Made by a program: the position numbers and the translations under genes. The notes beneath the pieces are model-generated. The model was not told the DNA's origin. It worked only from the letters and a program-made list of their open reading frames with translations, and made no database searches. Below, in pieces: positions 1-8,117 of a stretch of 21,754 nucleotides of DNA (position 1 is its first letter; the number at the start of each line of letters is the position of its first letter). This DNA is from Priapulus caudatus (lineage: Eukaryota; Priapulida; Priapulimorpha; Priapulimorphida; Priapulidae), in assembly GCF_000485595.1 (NCBI RefSeq), contig NW_014577946.1:44183-65936 (forward strand). Direction: 5' to 3'.

Positions 1-71
1 AGAAAACGCATGAAATAGCAGAAAAGCAGTAACCCCCAAAAATCCCGGGCATCGCCGGGTAGCCCAGCTAG
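1..71 (+). mobile_element. Helitron-like 3' end, copy A (truncated by window edge)
   Basis: This is the 3' end of a repeat whose body lies to the left of the window. It ends in GGGTAGCCCAGCTAG followed by T. A terminal CTAG followed by a host T, with a short GC-rich hairpin just inside (GGG-TAG-CCC, plus CCCGG/CCGGG around a 6-base loop), is the known layout of a Helitron 3' end. The same roughly 70 bases recur inverted at 5486 with one homopolymer difference, and a diverged relative ends at 4879. No Rep/helicase coding is visible. Some RTE or Penelope elements also have GC-rich ends beside TATA runs, so the class is inferred from the terminal bases only. Confidence 0.5.
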
Positions 72-138
72 TAAATATATATAAGATAGCCATTTGAAGG
101 ATCGCTTGGTTGAACTGGTTTCGCAGAACCATACAAAT

Positions 139-165
139 GAAGAGTTTCATTGCAAAACGTGATAT
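139..165 (+). repeat. Left terminal inverted repeat of the 3.7-kb transposon
   Basis: Twenty-seven bases, matching the reverse complement of 3838-3864 at all but one position (T/A at position 22). AAAT lies immediately to the left. Confidence 0.65.
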
Positions 166-260
166 CCACCATTTTAGAAATTTTAGAACCACCGGTACCA
201 AAACATCATCGATCAAGAGAGCAAAATGGTACTGAAATCGTGTTTAGCAAAACCCGACAT

Positions 261-283
261 AAGCGTGTATACAATACACGCTT
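261..283. repeat. Subterminal perfect hairpin
   Basis: AAGCGTGTAT and ATACACGCTT are exact reverse complements separated by ACA, giving a 10-bp stem with a 3-base loop, 122 bp inside the left TIR. Subterminal inverted repeats are often transposase-binding sites. That role is inferred here. Confidence 0.6.
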
Positions 284-441
284 TCTTTCCAAAACGTGAC
301 TAACGCCAGTCATATTTTTCAACACGGTGCGATGTATCCTCTCAGCCAATCAGCACGCTCACCACCCTTGATCGAATCCAATATGGCAGCGCCCATGGTT
401 TTGTGAAAATTCATTGATTCGCGGCCAAATTTCTCCTAAAA

Positions 442-2423
442 ATGTACAATTTTGACAGTTTGAAGGAACGAGTCGTACTCTCTCTTCATCCACACAAGAG
501 GTCAAAGGAGTATAATGATCGTGATAAACAGCGTAAATTTCGGCATTCTGCTGGTGGAAAGGTCCCACAAATTAACTGCACTCACAATGCTCGTGACAAT
601 GCGGAATTGTGTCACGCTGACGTTATTACTGCTGCAGACCTTGCTCTAAATCATGCCAAATTCTATGACAATCCAAACAAGGTGGCACAGGATGCTTTTA
701 TTCTCAGTTTGATTGAAATATCTCAACCAACACGCCAACGTGTGCAGAATGAAAATGCTCAAAAAACAAAGACATCACTGTCAAGTACACTTCTCTCAGT
801 AGAACAACACCCAGAAAAGATAAAAGTATGCAAGAAAACGTTCATGGTAGGCGTTCAAAGTGTTCGGTAAGGCAAATTTATTTTACTTTAATTATTAGAA
901 GTGATGAGGGAAAAATATAAACAAAGCCGCCATTTCTTCCATAGATTTCCCATCACATTCAGAGAACTCGCGAGAATCTTACGTGGTTCTCGAACATGCG
1001 CAGTAGTACAAACAGAGACATAAGAACATCTAATATGGCATTTGACAACGTTCAAAAGTAATGCTGTTTTTAATATTGTAATACTGTAATTGCTTTTCCT
1101 TGTGTCTTTTCAGGTATTGGCAAGGATCGGCCGTCCCGCATTGCCCAATATTACTACAAGAATGCTGACCCACGACCCGAAAACCGCGGCGGTCTGCGCA
1201 ATGCAGAGGAAGTGAAGCGGAAAGGGGACCAGGTCAAGGCACACATACAGACTTTTACCGTGCCCCCGGACGGAAGTACCTCCCTTCGGATCTGTCGGTG
1301 CGCCGTTTGCATGAACTTTTTAAAGAACAGAACCATGACCAAGTTAGCTATTCTATGTACTGCTCGGTGTTTACCAAGCAGTTTAATCTTGGGTTTGGCC
1401 ATCCAGCCACTGATGCCTGTGCCACCTGTGTGAAATACCGGCTTTGCGTAAAGGATCCGAGTCTAACCGACGAAGAAAAACGAACAAAAACAGCTATGTT
1501 CATCCTGCATCGCAGACGAGCTCGAGTATTATATGACCAGCTGAGAATAGTCGAGCCTACAGCTGTCAGTGTTTGCTTCGACATGATGCATGAGGCATAT
1601 TATTCGAGACAACTCTACCTCTATCTATTCGGGGCAGTGGTGCATCATGGCAAAGACAGTGAACAGAATCGGAATGATGTCCACCTGTATGTTTGGATGG
1701 AGCACCAGAACTAAAAGGACTCAAACATGATTGTTTCGGCATTGGATGACTGTTTTCGAGTACGGTTAAATGGTCTAATGCATCAAAAGCAGAAACTATG
1801 ACTCTACAGCGATTCATGCTTTGGGCAGAATAAGAACATGAATGTCCTGTCCATGCTGTCTGCCTTACGAAAATCTGCGTTTCCTGGCATGGCAATAGAA
1901 TTCACATTCCCCATCCGTGGACACAGTTTCTTGCCTGCAGACAGTGTTTGGTAGGATTGAGCAGATGATTCGTAAACTGAATACAATCCTCCACCCCAAG
2001 GAGTACTGTGCTATCTTGCGTAAGCATGGTAATGGCTACATCTATAAGAATGATTGGGATGCACTCGATTTCAAATCTGAGACAAAGGCTTTTGTCCAAT
2101 CCCAGAGGTCATTCAAGTTGAGTAATGCCCAAATGCTGTCTATCACCAGTGACAAGATTGGTTACAAAACTACGTATGCTGCGGAGTACTGCTACCATAC
2201 GGTCCTAAAACGCGGAAAGCAGTGGGGAAACTTCCAACCAGGGCCTCTTGAGATAGAGTCAACTGTCAAGGTTGCTAAAAAAGACTGTAGTATTCTGCTA
2301 TCACACAATGATTGCTCTAATTGTTATGTTCAAACAGTTGCATTGTGGGAAGAGCTCTCTTGGAATAAATGGCTGACCAGCGAGGTTAACAAACATAATC
2401 TGTCGTGTACATTATTGTCCTAA
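442..2423 (+). pseudogene. Transposase-like gene of a multicopy invertebrate family, broken
   Basis: An exon-like ORF (442-867, ATG at 442) ends in VCKKTF and then a donor, GTAAGG at 867. An acceptor (tttcag, ending at 1113) starts the second coding block. This runs through RKYLPSDLSVRRLHELF, a CATC knuckle (DACATCVKY), a first Asp block (VCFDMMHEAYY near 1575), SDSCFGQNKN near 1810 and GHSFLPADSVFGRIE near 1925. This order resembles an RNase-H/DDE-type transposase family expanded in invertebrates; the family match is from memory. Damage: a frame change at the exon junction is compensated near 1250, there is a TAA at 1712 and a TGA at 1798, and a frameshift near 1950 moves the reading to the 1917-2423 frame. 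The gene lies inside the TIR-bounded element, which supports a transposase role. It is not translatable as it stands. Confidence 0.7.
867..1113 (+). other. Candidate spliceosomal intron in the transposase pseudogene
   Basis: The segment begins GTAAGG and ends in a pyrimidine-rich tract plus CAG (cttttcctTGTGTCTTTTCAG). It separates two coding blocks of the same family. Exact splicing at these sites would put the downstream block one base out of frame. Either a 1-base insertion lies at the junction or the true site differs slightly. Confidence 0.5.
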
Positions 2424-3837
2424 GTGGTTAAATCCATAATCATCAGCAGTTATTACAAAGACTGACATTGGAAAGCTTCTGGCTGAAATAGGAGCCCCTC
2501 AGGATATGAGAACAGACCACTATTAAATCCTCCATAAGATCCTATACTTGAGAATTGAATTTCAGGAGCTGAAAAATAGTATTTCGACCGTTTTCGGCCG
2601 AGTGGCAATATTAAAGCTAGGTAGCTGTGCACCATTAGAGTTATGACATATGTTGTCCGGCGTTTTAAAAAAATATCGCGAATTTACTAACCGACACCAC
2701 ATTTGTGCCTGAAAAACAGTCGCGCAGTCGAATGGGGGCCATACATTGAAAGAATTCGTTTTAAATTACCAGTAATTACCCACCCATCTCCATGTGCATG
2801 TCATTGAAACACACGATAGCCAGCCTAAATAATGCGACCACAAAACATTGCGTGAGCTTTAGTGCACGAGCTGAGGGCACTCCGATTGGTCGGCCGATGA
2901 CGTGTCACATCCTCTAACCTAACAGGATAATGAACCGATAGTGATTTAATAGTGGGCACGTGTCATATCATGGACTTCTATGACAGAGCTTTGGCTAGTG
3001 CTGATAATCGAAACATGGAAGCTGGCAGCGACGAGGATTCCGAAAGGGAGAATGATGATTATGCGGTTTGAATGACTCAGTAAGAAATTTGATAAATCAT
3101 ATTGGCCAGTACACCACCCCAAACATCCCCAGGTTCCCCGAAATTTCAATAATTCTTAGACCTTTTCCCCCTCAATGCATATGTACTTTATGGGTGGTCC
3201 CTTACCAGTATGATTCATTAGAGCTGGGTGTTTTGAAAAAACTGAGGAAATGAGTTGGTTTACTGACTTGAGTGATTTTTCATAGTATTTCACCATCTGA
3301 ATAGACACCAATGGCCTCCCACCATAAAACCTCATATCAGTGATGCCAATGACAGTTTGGGTTTACCATGCAATATTTTTTTTTCTTTAGTCAAAGTGAA
3401 AATATTTGAATTTGGCTAGCTTCAAAAGAAACAGCAACTCAATAGCAGTGCTCAAAGTGATGAGGACCTACCGGTACCCCAGTCCCCTCAACAAGGACAT
3501 TTCTATGGACTCTTAACTTAACTTAACTTATCAGCATGATCAGTAACAAGATTTAAACAGTCAATTAAAAAAAGCAGATTTATTAACCCTTTTCAGGACA
3601 CATTGGATATGTCTCACTTTGCAATATTAGTCTTGTGGATATGTAGCGTTTTGCCAAAAAAAAAAATCAAAATTAGAATTTTCTTAAAATTTTAAAATTT
3701 CAGATTTATTTTGAATGTTGTATGTTTTAGTATTACTGTACTTGAATAAAGTCTAAAAACTTGAAATGATTTGATTTCTTCATTCTATTCTGTTCACTAT
3801 GAAAAATTCCATTTTACTCAAATTGGCTAAAATTGAT
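2424..3837. other. Non-coding 3' part of the transposon
   Basis: About 1.4 kb with no convincing gene. The visible content is a 33-codon acidic ORF at 2970-3071 (ATG to TGA, ending SDEDSERENDDYAV), which could be a small exon or chance, a (CTTAA)3 run near 3514-3530, and an AATAAA near 3745. The frames otherwise carry many stops. Confidence 0.4.
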
Positions 3838-3864
3838 ATATCTCGTTTTGCAATGAAACTCTTC
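3838..3864 (-). repeat. Right terminal inverted repeat of the 3.7-kb transposon
   Basis: Reverse complement of the left TIR with one mismatch. AAAT follows at 3865-3868, matching the bases before the left TIR. Confidence 0.65.
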
Positions 3865-4172
3865 AAATATAGAACTGACCTGGTGGGTCGAGAAAGAATT
3901 CCCACTGTACTGTTCAAAGTGAACACATATGTGTTGCATATATATCATCTATATATATAAAGTTGTTCAGCCGAATTTGTGTGTTCGCGCATAACTAGAG
4001 AACTCCCCGCAGTATCTAGAGGAAACTAAAGATATTTTCAGATCAGCACGTCTGGGAGGGTGGTTCTGGCTGAAACAAAGTTTAAAAAGTTAAAATTCTA
4101 TTGATCATAGATGGCGGTCACGTACGTACGTGTACACAATATCACGTCTGAATCCATGGTGTCTAAACGTGA

Positions 4173-4234
4173 TGGCGCAGTGGGCTCATCAACACAACAT
4201 CCGTCTGCTACACGTAGATTCCGGGTTCGAGTCC
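4173..4234 (+). promoter_or_regulatory. tRNA-like internal Pol III promoter (A box and B box)
   Basis: TGGCGCAGTGG at 4173-4183 is a good A box, and GGTTCGAGTCC at 4224-4234 matches the B-box consensus, with 40 bases between them. A T-rich run follows from 4249, giving a possible Pol III stop. The implied cloverleaf is poor: about three pairs in the T stem and a weak anticodon stem. This reads as a SINE-type tRNA relic, not a working tRNA. Confidence 0.65.
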
Positions 4235-4420
4235 CAGCAGGGGAACTTATTTCCTCTTTTTTCCTTTTTTCCCTTTACCTACCTCTTTAGTATGTATTAT
4301 TTTAAATTTTTAATTCATTTTTTATTTATTTATTTATTTAATTTATTATTTTTTTAGTTTATTAATTATTTTTATTTTTAATGTTTTTTATCTTTTGATT
4401 TCTTATTATTTTTTACTGTT

Positions 4421-4760
4421 TGGGATGGGATGGGATGGTTTGGGATGGCATGGGATGGCATGCGATGGGATGGGATGGGATGGGATGCGGTGCGATGGGA
4501 TGGGATGGGATGGCATGGGATGGCATGGCATGGGATGGCACTGAATGTGATGAGATGGGATGGGATGGGATGGGATATGGGATGGGATGTGGTGCGATGG
4601 GATGGGATGGCATGGGATGGGAAGGGATGGGATGGGATGGCATGGCATGGCATGGCACTGAATGTGATGAGATAGAATGGGATGTGATGGGATATGAGAT
4701 GGGATGCGGTGCGATGGGATGGGATGGCATGGCATGGAATGGGATGGATGCATGGATGCA
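4421..4760. repeat. Degenerate GGGAT pentanucleotide array
   Basis: About 340 bp of GGGAT/GGCAT/GCGAT units. A higher-order pattern is visible: the stretch GGCACTGAATGTGATGAGAT occurs near 4537 and again near 4654, so blocks of about 118 bp were duplicated. The long open frames on both strands come from the periodicity and are not genes. Confidence 0.9.
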
Positions 4761-4879
4761 TGGACGGATGCATGGATAGATAGATAGTTGGATTTTTGGG
4801 GGTTTTTACCTTTCAACCAAGCGGTCACTAGCTGAGTAACGCCACTGATTTCGCCGGGCAACGCCGGGTATCCCGCTAG

Positions 4880-5319
4880 TATGTATATATATATATAAAT
4901 TATATGCTAGTAGTAAATCTTCTTAAAAGGGGGCATAATAGGCCGTTTCTATTTTTAGTCTATTTCTAGTTTATTTCCTTTTCAGTTGAAATTGGCTTAA
5001 ATTATGTTGCATACAAAATTTGTGGTTCAATCTTCCTTAAAAATATCGTTTTTAAAAACACCAAGGGCTATGAGCGTAATGCAGCAACTGCTGTATAGCA
5101 GTGACCCACTGTAAAAATACACACAGAACAATTGTTTAATGTTGTTTAACTATAATTAAAGAAGAGCTGTGTTCATGGACATGGATGTGTATAAAATGAT
5201 CTCTATACGTGACCCACTAGAAATACACTGGCAAATGTAATTTTAAATAAGGAATTTGAAAACAGCAGTTAATATACCTTGAATATTAGCCTTAAAAATA
5301 CGTAGTTGTCTTTTTACAG
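4880..5319. other. AT-rich intergenic DNA
   Basis: The stretch opens with a TATA run at about 4883-4896 next to the Helitron-like end. The phrase GTGACCCACT recurs near 5100 and 5210. No coding or RNA signal was seen. Confidence 0.4.
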
Positions 5320-5410
5320 CCATCGAACAGTACAGAGGATGCTGGCTCACTTTGGCATCAGAAGGATTGACGGCACTGTGACTGTAGCCCAAGTAGAAGA
5401 TGCTGTTATG
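5320..5410 (+). other. Possible isolated coding exon
   Basis: A polypyrimidine tract plus acceptor (ctttttacag) precedes 91 open bases that read HRTVQRMLAHFGIRRIDGTV and then TVAQVEDAVM. A GT follows at 5411 (weak donor gtattt). The composition is protein-like, but no partner exon was found and the family is not recognised. It may be the remnant of a displaced gene. Confidence 0.25.
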
Positions 5411-5485
5411 GTATTTCTACATTCTGTATTTTGGAATTGAAAATTTATAAATAACTCATGTTATCTCCACTGGCTTTATATGTTA

Positions 5486-5725
5486 CTAGCTGGGCTACCC
5501 GGCGATGCCCGGGATTTTTTGGGGGTTACTGCTTTTCTGCTATTTCATGCGTTTTGTGCTATTGCTTGCGTTTCGGCATCATTTCATGCGATTGCCTGAT
5601 TTTGAGCCTGACTATAGTTGAGCGCTATAGGATTGCAGTTCTAGGATTCGTCTTGACTTTTCTGCTGCAGTGAATAGTCGAGCGCTAGGATTGCTGTTAT
5701 TGTTAACTTTTCTGCTGTGCTAGTA
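5486..5725 (-). mobile_element. Helitron-like 3' end, copy B (inverted relative to copy A)
   Basis: Read on the minus strand, this ends in the same GGGTAGCCCAGCTAG-T as copy A. About 70 bp are almost identical to 1-71 (one A/T-run difference), and the repeat extends to the right. An internal tandem of about 60 bp (GAGCGCTATAGGATTGC near 5620, GAGCGCTAGGATTGC near 5680, each followed by TTTTCTGCTG) lies inside. The right boundary is uncertain. Confidence 0.5.
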
Positions 5726-6418
5726 TTTTTTTGGGGGAAATCTGGGCCAAATCCTATTTGACAAACCCAGGTTTAAAAACCCACAAAGGAATAAGGTTAC
5801 AAAACTTCAGAGTCCGTCAACACATACTTTATGGAAAGGTGTGCTGGTGGACCAAAATCATGAGATTTCTGGCCTACCATCATGAGATTTCCGGTCTCTC
5901 ATCTGGATAGTAGTGTTAGGAATCGCTCCAAACACGGAGCTCGATTAATCGGCCCTTTGAACAAGCGAGTAACCGAAGTGTAAACGGCTCTGCGGCCGCG
6001 TATAGCACGATAGCATGCGTATACTATATAGTACGCGATCGATCGCGTACATCAAAGCCGGCCGCTGCGTCATACGACCTTCAGGCTCTGTTTATGAAGT
6101 ATCCGGCCGGCCCGGCCCAGGCTCTATACGACTGTTTCACGTTTTAGGATTCTAGGAAACATAGGTAGGAACTGTTTCACTTCGCGCCAACGAAGTTCTG
6201 TTTATAAATATTTTGGAACTCTCCTTAGGTAAATAAAATGACAAGAGTCGGATATTTGAATATGTATGATCGGCAGGCGGTATCTTTGAATTTTATTTTT
6301 TCTTGAAACCCTCTAAAAGTGACTGCAGTCGCACATTTCATTACTCCGAAATGTGAAGTCGGGGGGGGGGTGACCCGAACCAATGGTAATTTTTAGGTCG
6401 GCCTGATATACCGATGAA
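5726..6418. promoter_or_regulatory. CpG-rich intergenic block upstream of the 980-codon gene
   Basis: Between about 5990 and 6110 the sequence is far richer in CpG than its surroundings. It contains GCGGCCGC, GCCGGC and GGCCGGCC sites and a perfect 20-bp palindrome at 6031-6050. A (G)10 run sits at 6361-6370. Such a block upstream of a gene may be a promoter. No TATA or initiator was confirmed, and there is no coding. Confidence 0.3.
6031..6050. repeat. Perfect 20-bp palindrome
   Basis: GTACGCGATCGATCGCGTAC equals its own reverse complement. It is directly preceded by the smaller palindrome ACTATATAGT (6023-6032, sharing two bases). Confidence 0.9.
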
Positions 6419-6446
6419 AATAAATTTTACTTGAACTTGAACTTGA
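6419..6446 (+). mobile_element. Probable 3' tail of a CR1/L2-type retrotransposon fragment
   Basis: AATAAA at 6419 is followed by TTTTACTTGAACTTGAACTTGA. An AATAAA plus short TTGAAC tandem is a usual tail of CR1/L2-group elements in marine invertebrates. No body upstream was recognised, so any copy is heavily 5'-truncated. Confidence 0.4.
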
Positions 6447-6790
6447 CTCCCTAGACTCGTTAGTGGAGTAGGCGAGGTACAGTCCGCCATTTAGATAGTA
6501 CCAGGGTACGTTCCGTTATACCGGACCGTACCAAGTAGGTATGTGCCAATCCCCCGATTCACGCTCTACAGATTTCGTCTGCAGCCTCGTTTTCGTTTTG
6601 ATCACGGTTGGCTGGATGGGGAAATGCCCTCGTCAAAAATACTGGTTTTGTGTACTTGTGTTGTACATAATAAAAGCTGTGTGGGTTTGATGACGTAGTA
6701 CACACGTTCGTCATTAGCTTAGCGTTCAAAGTTTTCAAGAATCATCGTCTTCAACTGCTCATTTCAAATCCGAAATTACCGAAGATTTTT

Positions 6791-6861
6791 CTCATCAAAA
6801 CCATCGACGATTTCGTAGAAGGTGAGTAAGATATTCTTTCAAACTATTATAATACTTTTCC
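6791..6861 (+). other. Putative non-coding exon 1 end and splice donor (repeat copy 1)
   Basis: CTCATCAAAACCATCGACGA and TTTCGTAGAAG are followed by GTGAGTAAG, a strong donor at 6822. The same 71 bases recur at 7847-7917, 1056 bp away. With the acceptor tattttaatag ending at 8104, this gives a leader intron of 1283 bp before the ATG at 8118. The exon's 5' end is not visible; a transcription start somewhere in 6650-6780 is a guess. Confidence 0.4.
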
Positions 6862-7153
6862 TTAGTTATTTCACCATCACCTTGGCGAATTTCATCAAAA
6901 TTGACCGATCAGCAGTATTGTTTTTTGGGTCATCCATAGTACATGGTAACACTGCACAGGTGGATTGATCGATTTTTTTCCATCACAAATCTAATTCAGT
7001 ATTCAGTGATTTAGCCGTCTATATGAATCAAATGCGGTTTTTCGCATAGATTAATGTTTATAAAATACATATTGCATAAAATTTAATGGAAAGTTGTCTT
7101 AATTAAGCCGATGATTGGAGATTTGTAAGACCAATTTTATTATTAAATATATA

Positions 7154-7182
7154 CCCAGCTGGGAAAACTGGGTCACGTGACC
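7154..7182. promoter_or_regulatory. Two adjacent palindromes with an E-box
   Basis: CCCAGCTGGG (7154-7163) and GGTCACGTGACC (7171-7182) are perfect palindromes 7 bases apart. The second contains CACGTG, the bHLH-zip E-box core. An ATTGG (inverted CCAAT) follows at 7199. They may be regulatory sites within the leader intron; function is inferred. Confidence 0.3.
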
Positions 7183-7401
7183 AGAACGGCGCTACCTGAT
7201 TGGCTACAGCCGTTTATTTACTAAGCTTTGCTCAGCTCTGATGAGTGATTTTTGCAGATAAGATGGACTTAACTGGATTGAACCTTTCTTTTTTAGCTGA
7301 TTATGATTTTATTATGATTTTAATAATAATTATGGTCCCTGAGGAGACATATTATGTTTTTGTTGGAGTTTTCTTATTCATTTTTTCTTCTTTTTTCTTC
7401 T

Positions 7402-7698
7402 AAGATCTTTGTCCGGACTAAAACTTTGCAACTACTTTACCGATCGACTTCAAACTTGGTAGGCGGTTAGTATCATGGGTGGTGAAGTTGTGCACCCGTG
7501 GTTATGGAGGCGGTCACCCCCGGGGGTGAAGCCCTGGGGGTCAAAACAGTGCCAAATTAAGATATTTTTATCCGGACTAAAACTTTGCAACTACTTTACC
7601 GATTGACTTCAAACTTGTTAGGCAGATAGTATGGGTGGTGAAGTTGTGCACCCACGAGTATGGAGGCGGTCACCCCCGGGGGTCAACCCCTGGGGCCA
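7402..7698. repeat. Two-copy tandem repeat, unit about 157 bp
   Basis: Unit 1 (7402-7558) and unit 2 (7559-7698) share TCCGGACTAAAACTTTGCAA, then TACCGATYGACTTCAAACTT and GGTGGTGAAGTTGTGCACCC. Each carries a C5G5 palindrome; in unit 1 TCACCCCCGGGGGTGA (7514-7529) is a perfect 16-mer. No coding. Confidence 0.8.
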
Positions 7699-7700
7699 AT

Positions 7701-7843
7701 GATCTGCTTTTCTGTTGAACTCTTGTTTATATTGGATGAAACTCGATAACCTGTGACTTGTACAATGTTTTGGATTATGCACATTTTTAATGACTTTTTC
7801 ATGTTTCTAGTGGAATCGTGCATGGTTTATTCTGGTTTTCCTT
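7701..7843 (+). pseudogene. Duplicate 3' end of the 980-codon gene (last codons plus 3' UTR)
   Basis: These 143 bp align with 11043-11185: the last few codons, the stop (GATCTGCTTTTCTGTTGA against GATTTGCTTTTCTGTTGA) and the 3' UTR through TCTGGTTTTCCTT, with only scattered substitutions. The match stops abruptly on both sides. Three bases later a second copy of the putative first exon begins. This is what remains of an upstream gene copy whose body has been lost. Confidence 0.75.
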
Positions 7844-7846
7844 TTG

Positions 7847-7917
7847 CTCATCAAAACCACCGATGATTTCGTAGAAGGCGAGTAAGATATTATTTCAAAC
7901 TATTATAATACTTTTTT
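7847..7917 (+). repeat. Second copy of the putative exon 1/donor segment
   Basis: About 90% identical to 6791-6861. The donor reads AAG|GCGAGTAAG here, against AAG|GTGAGTAAG in copy 1. GC donors do function in animals but are weak, so either copy could supply exon 1 of the 980-codon gene. Confidence 0.65.
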
Positions 7918-8060
7918 TTATATATATTGAAAGACACTTTATTATTCACATTCATGAATACTACAATGTTACAATAAAATATATAATATAATAAAACTCT
8001 AGGACACAGGCTTATCCTTAAATTAAAAATAAATTAAAACATCAGGGCCCGGCAAGAATA
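7914..8060 (-). mobile_element. Possible retroelement 3' tail, minus strand
   Basis: Read on the minus strand, this contains AATAAAGTGTCTTTCAATAT, more TA, then a run of eight A's. That is an AATAAA signal followed by a short poly(A), as at the 3' end of a retroposed transcript. No coding was seen. The right limit is arbitrary. Confidence 0.3.
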
Positions 8061-8117
8061 ATACACAAATGTATTCATGCATTTGTATTTTTATATTTTA
8101 ATAGGTGAGCCATCATC

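Larger units (their letters stand above)
139..3864 (+). mobile_element. DNA transposon, about 3.7 kb, decayed, TIR-bounded
   Basis: A 27-bp terminal inverted repeat (139-165 and 3838-3864, 26/27 identical, beginning GAAGAGTTTCATTGCAAAAC) encloses a transposase-like pseudogene. The bases immediately outside are AAAT at 135-138 and AAAT at 3865-3868, a plausible 4-bp target duplication. Inside are a leader of about 280 bp with a perfect hairpin, the broken gene at 442-2423, and about 1.4 kb of AT-rich DNA. Similarity of the arms beyond base 27 is patchy (ATTTTAG recurs one base out of register). The superfamily is not assigned: the TIR is clear, but a 4-bp AT-rich duplication could arise by chance. 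Confidence 0.6.
3948..4879 (+). mobile_element. Non-autonomous Helitron-like element, 932 bp, with internal Pol III module
   Basis: The left end reads A then TCTATATATATAAAG, a start seen in many animal Helitrons (5'-TC...). The right end reads CGGGTATCCCGCTAG then T, with a CGGG/CCCG mini-hairpin before the terminal CTAG. The flanking bases are therefore A on the left and T on the right, as expected for A^T insertion. Inside, in order, are a unique leader (3963-4165), a tRNA-like A/B-box module (4173-4234), a T-rich stretch (4250-4415), a degenerate GGGAT pentamer array (4421-4760), a GGATGCAT/GATA run (to about 4790) and a GC-rich tail. There is no Rep/helicase, so the element would depend on another copy. 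The right end resembles copies at 1-71 and 5486. Confidence 0.55.

Noticed and set aside
4171-4245. Functional tRNA gene
   Set aside because: A and B boxes are good, but the acceptor, anticodon and T stems do not pair properly; it lies inside a repeat element.
4130-4357. 75-codon plus-strand ORF
   Set aside because: It spans the tRNA-like module and a T-rich tract; the Phe/Leu-rich end is low complexity.
4378-4861. Several long overlapping open frames on both strands (Met/Gly/Trp-Asp and His/Pro/Ser-rich)
   Set aside because: They are the translation of a GGGAT pentamer array, which lacks stops in most frames; no real protein composition.
5458-5673. 71-codon plus-strand ORF
   Set aside because: It lies across the inverted Helitron-like end; the Cys/Leu-rich translation comes from the repeat.
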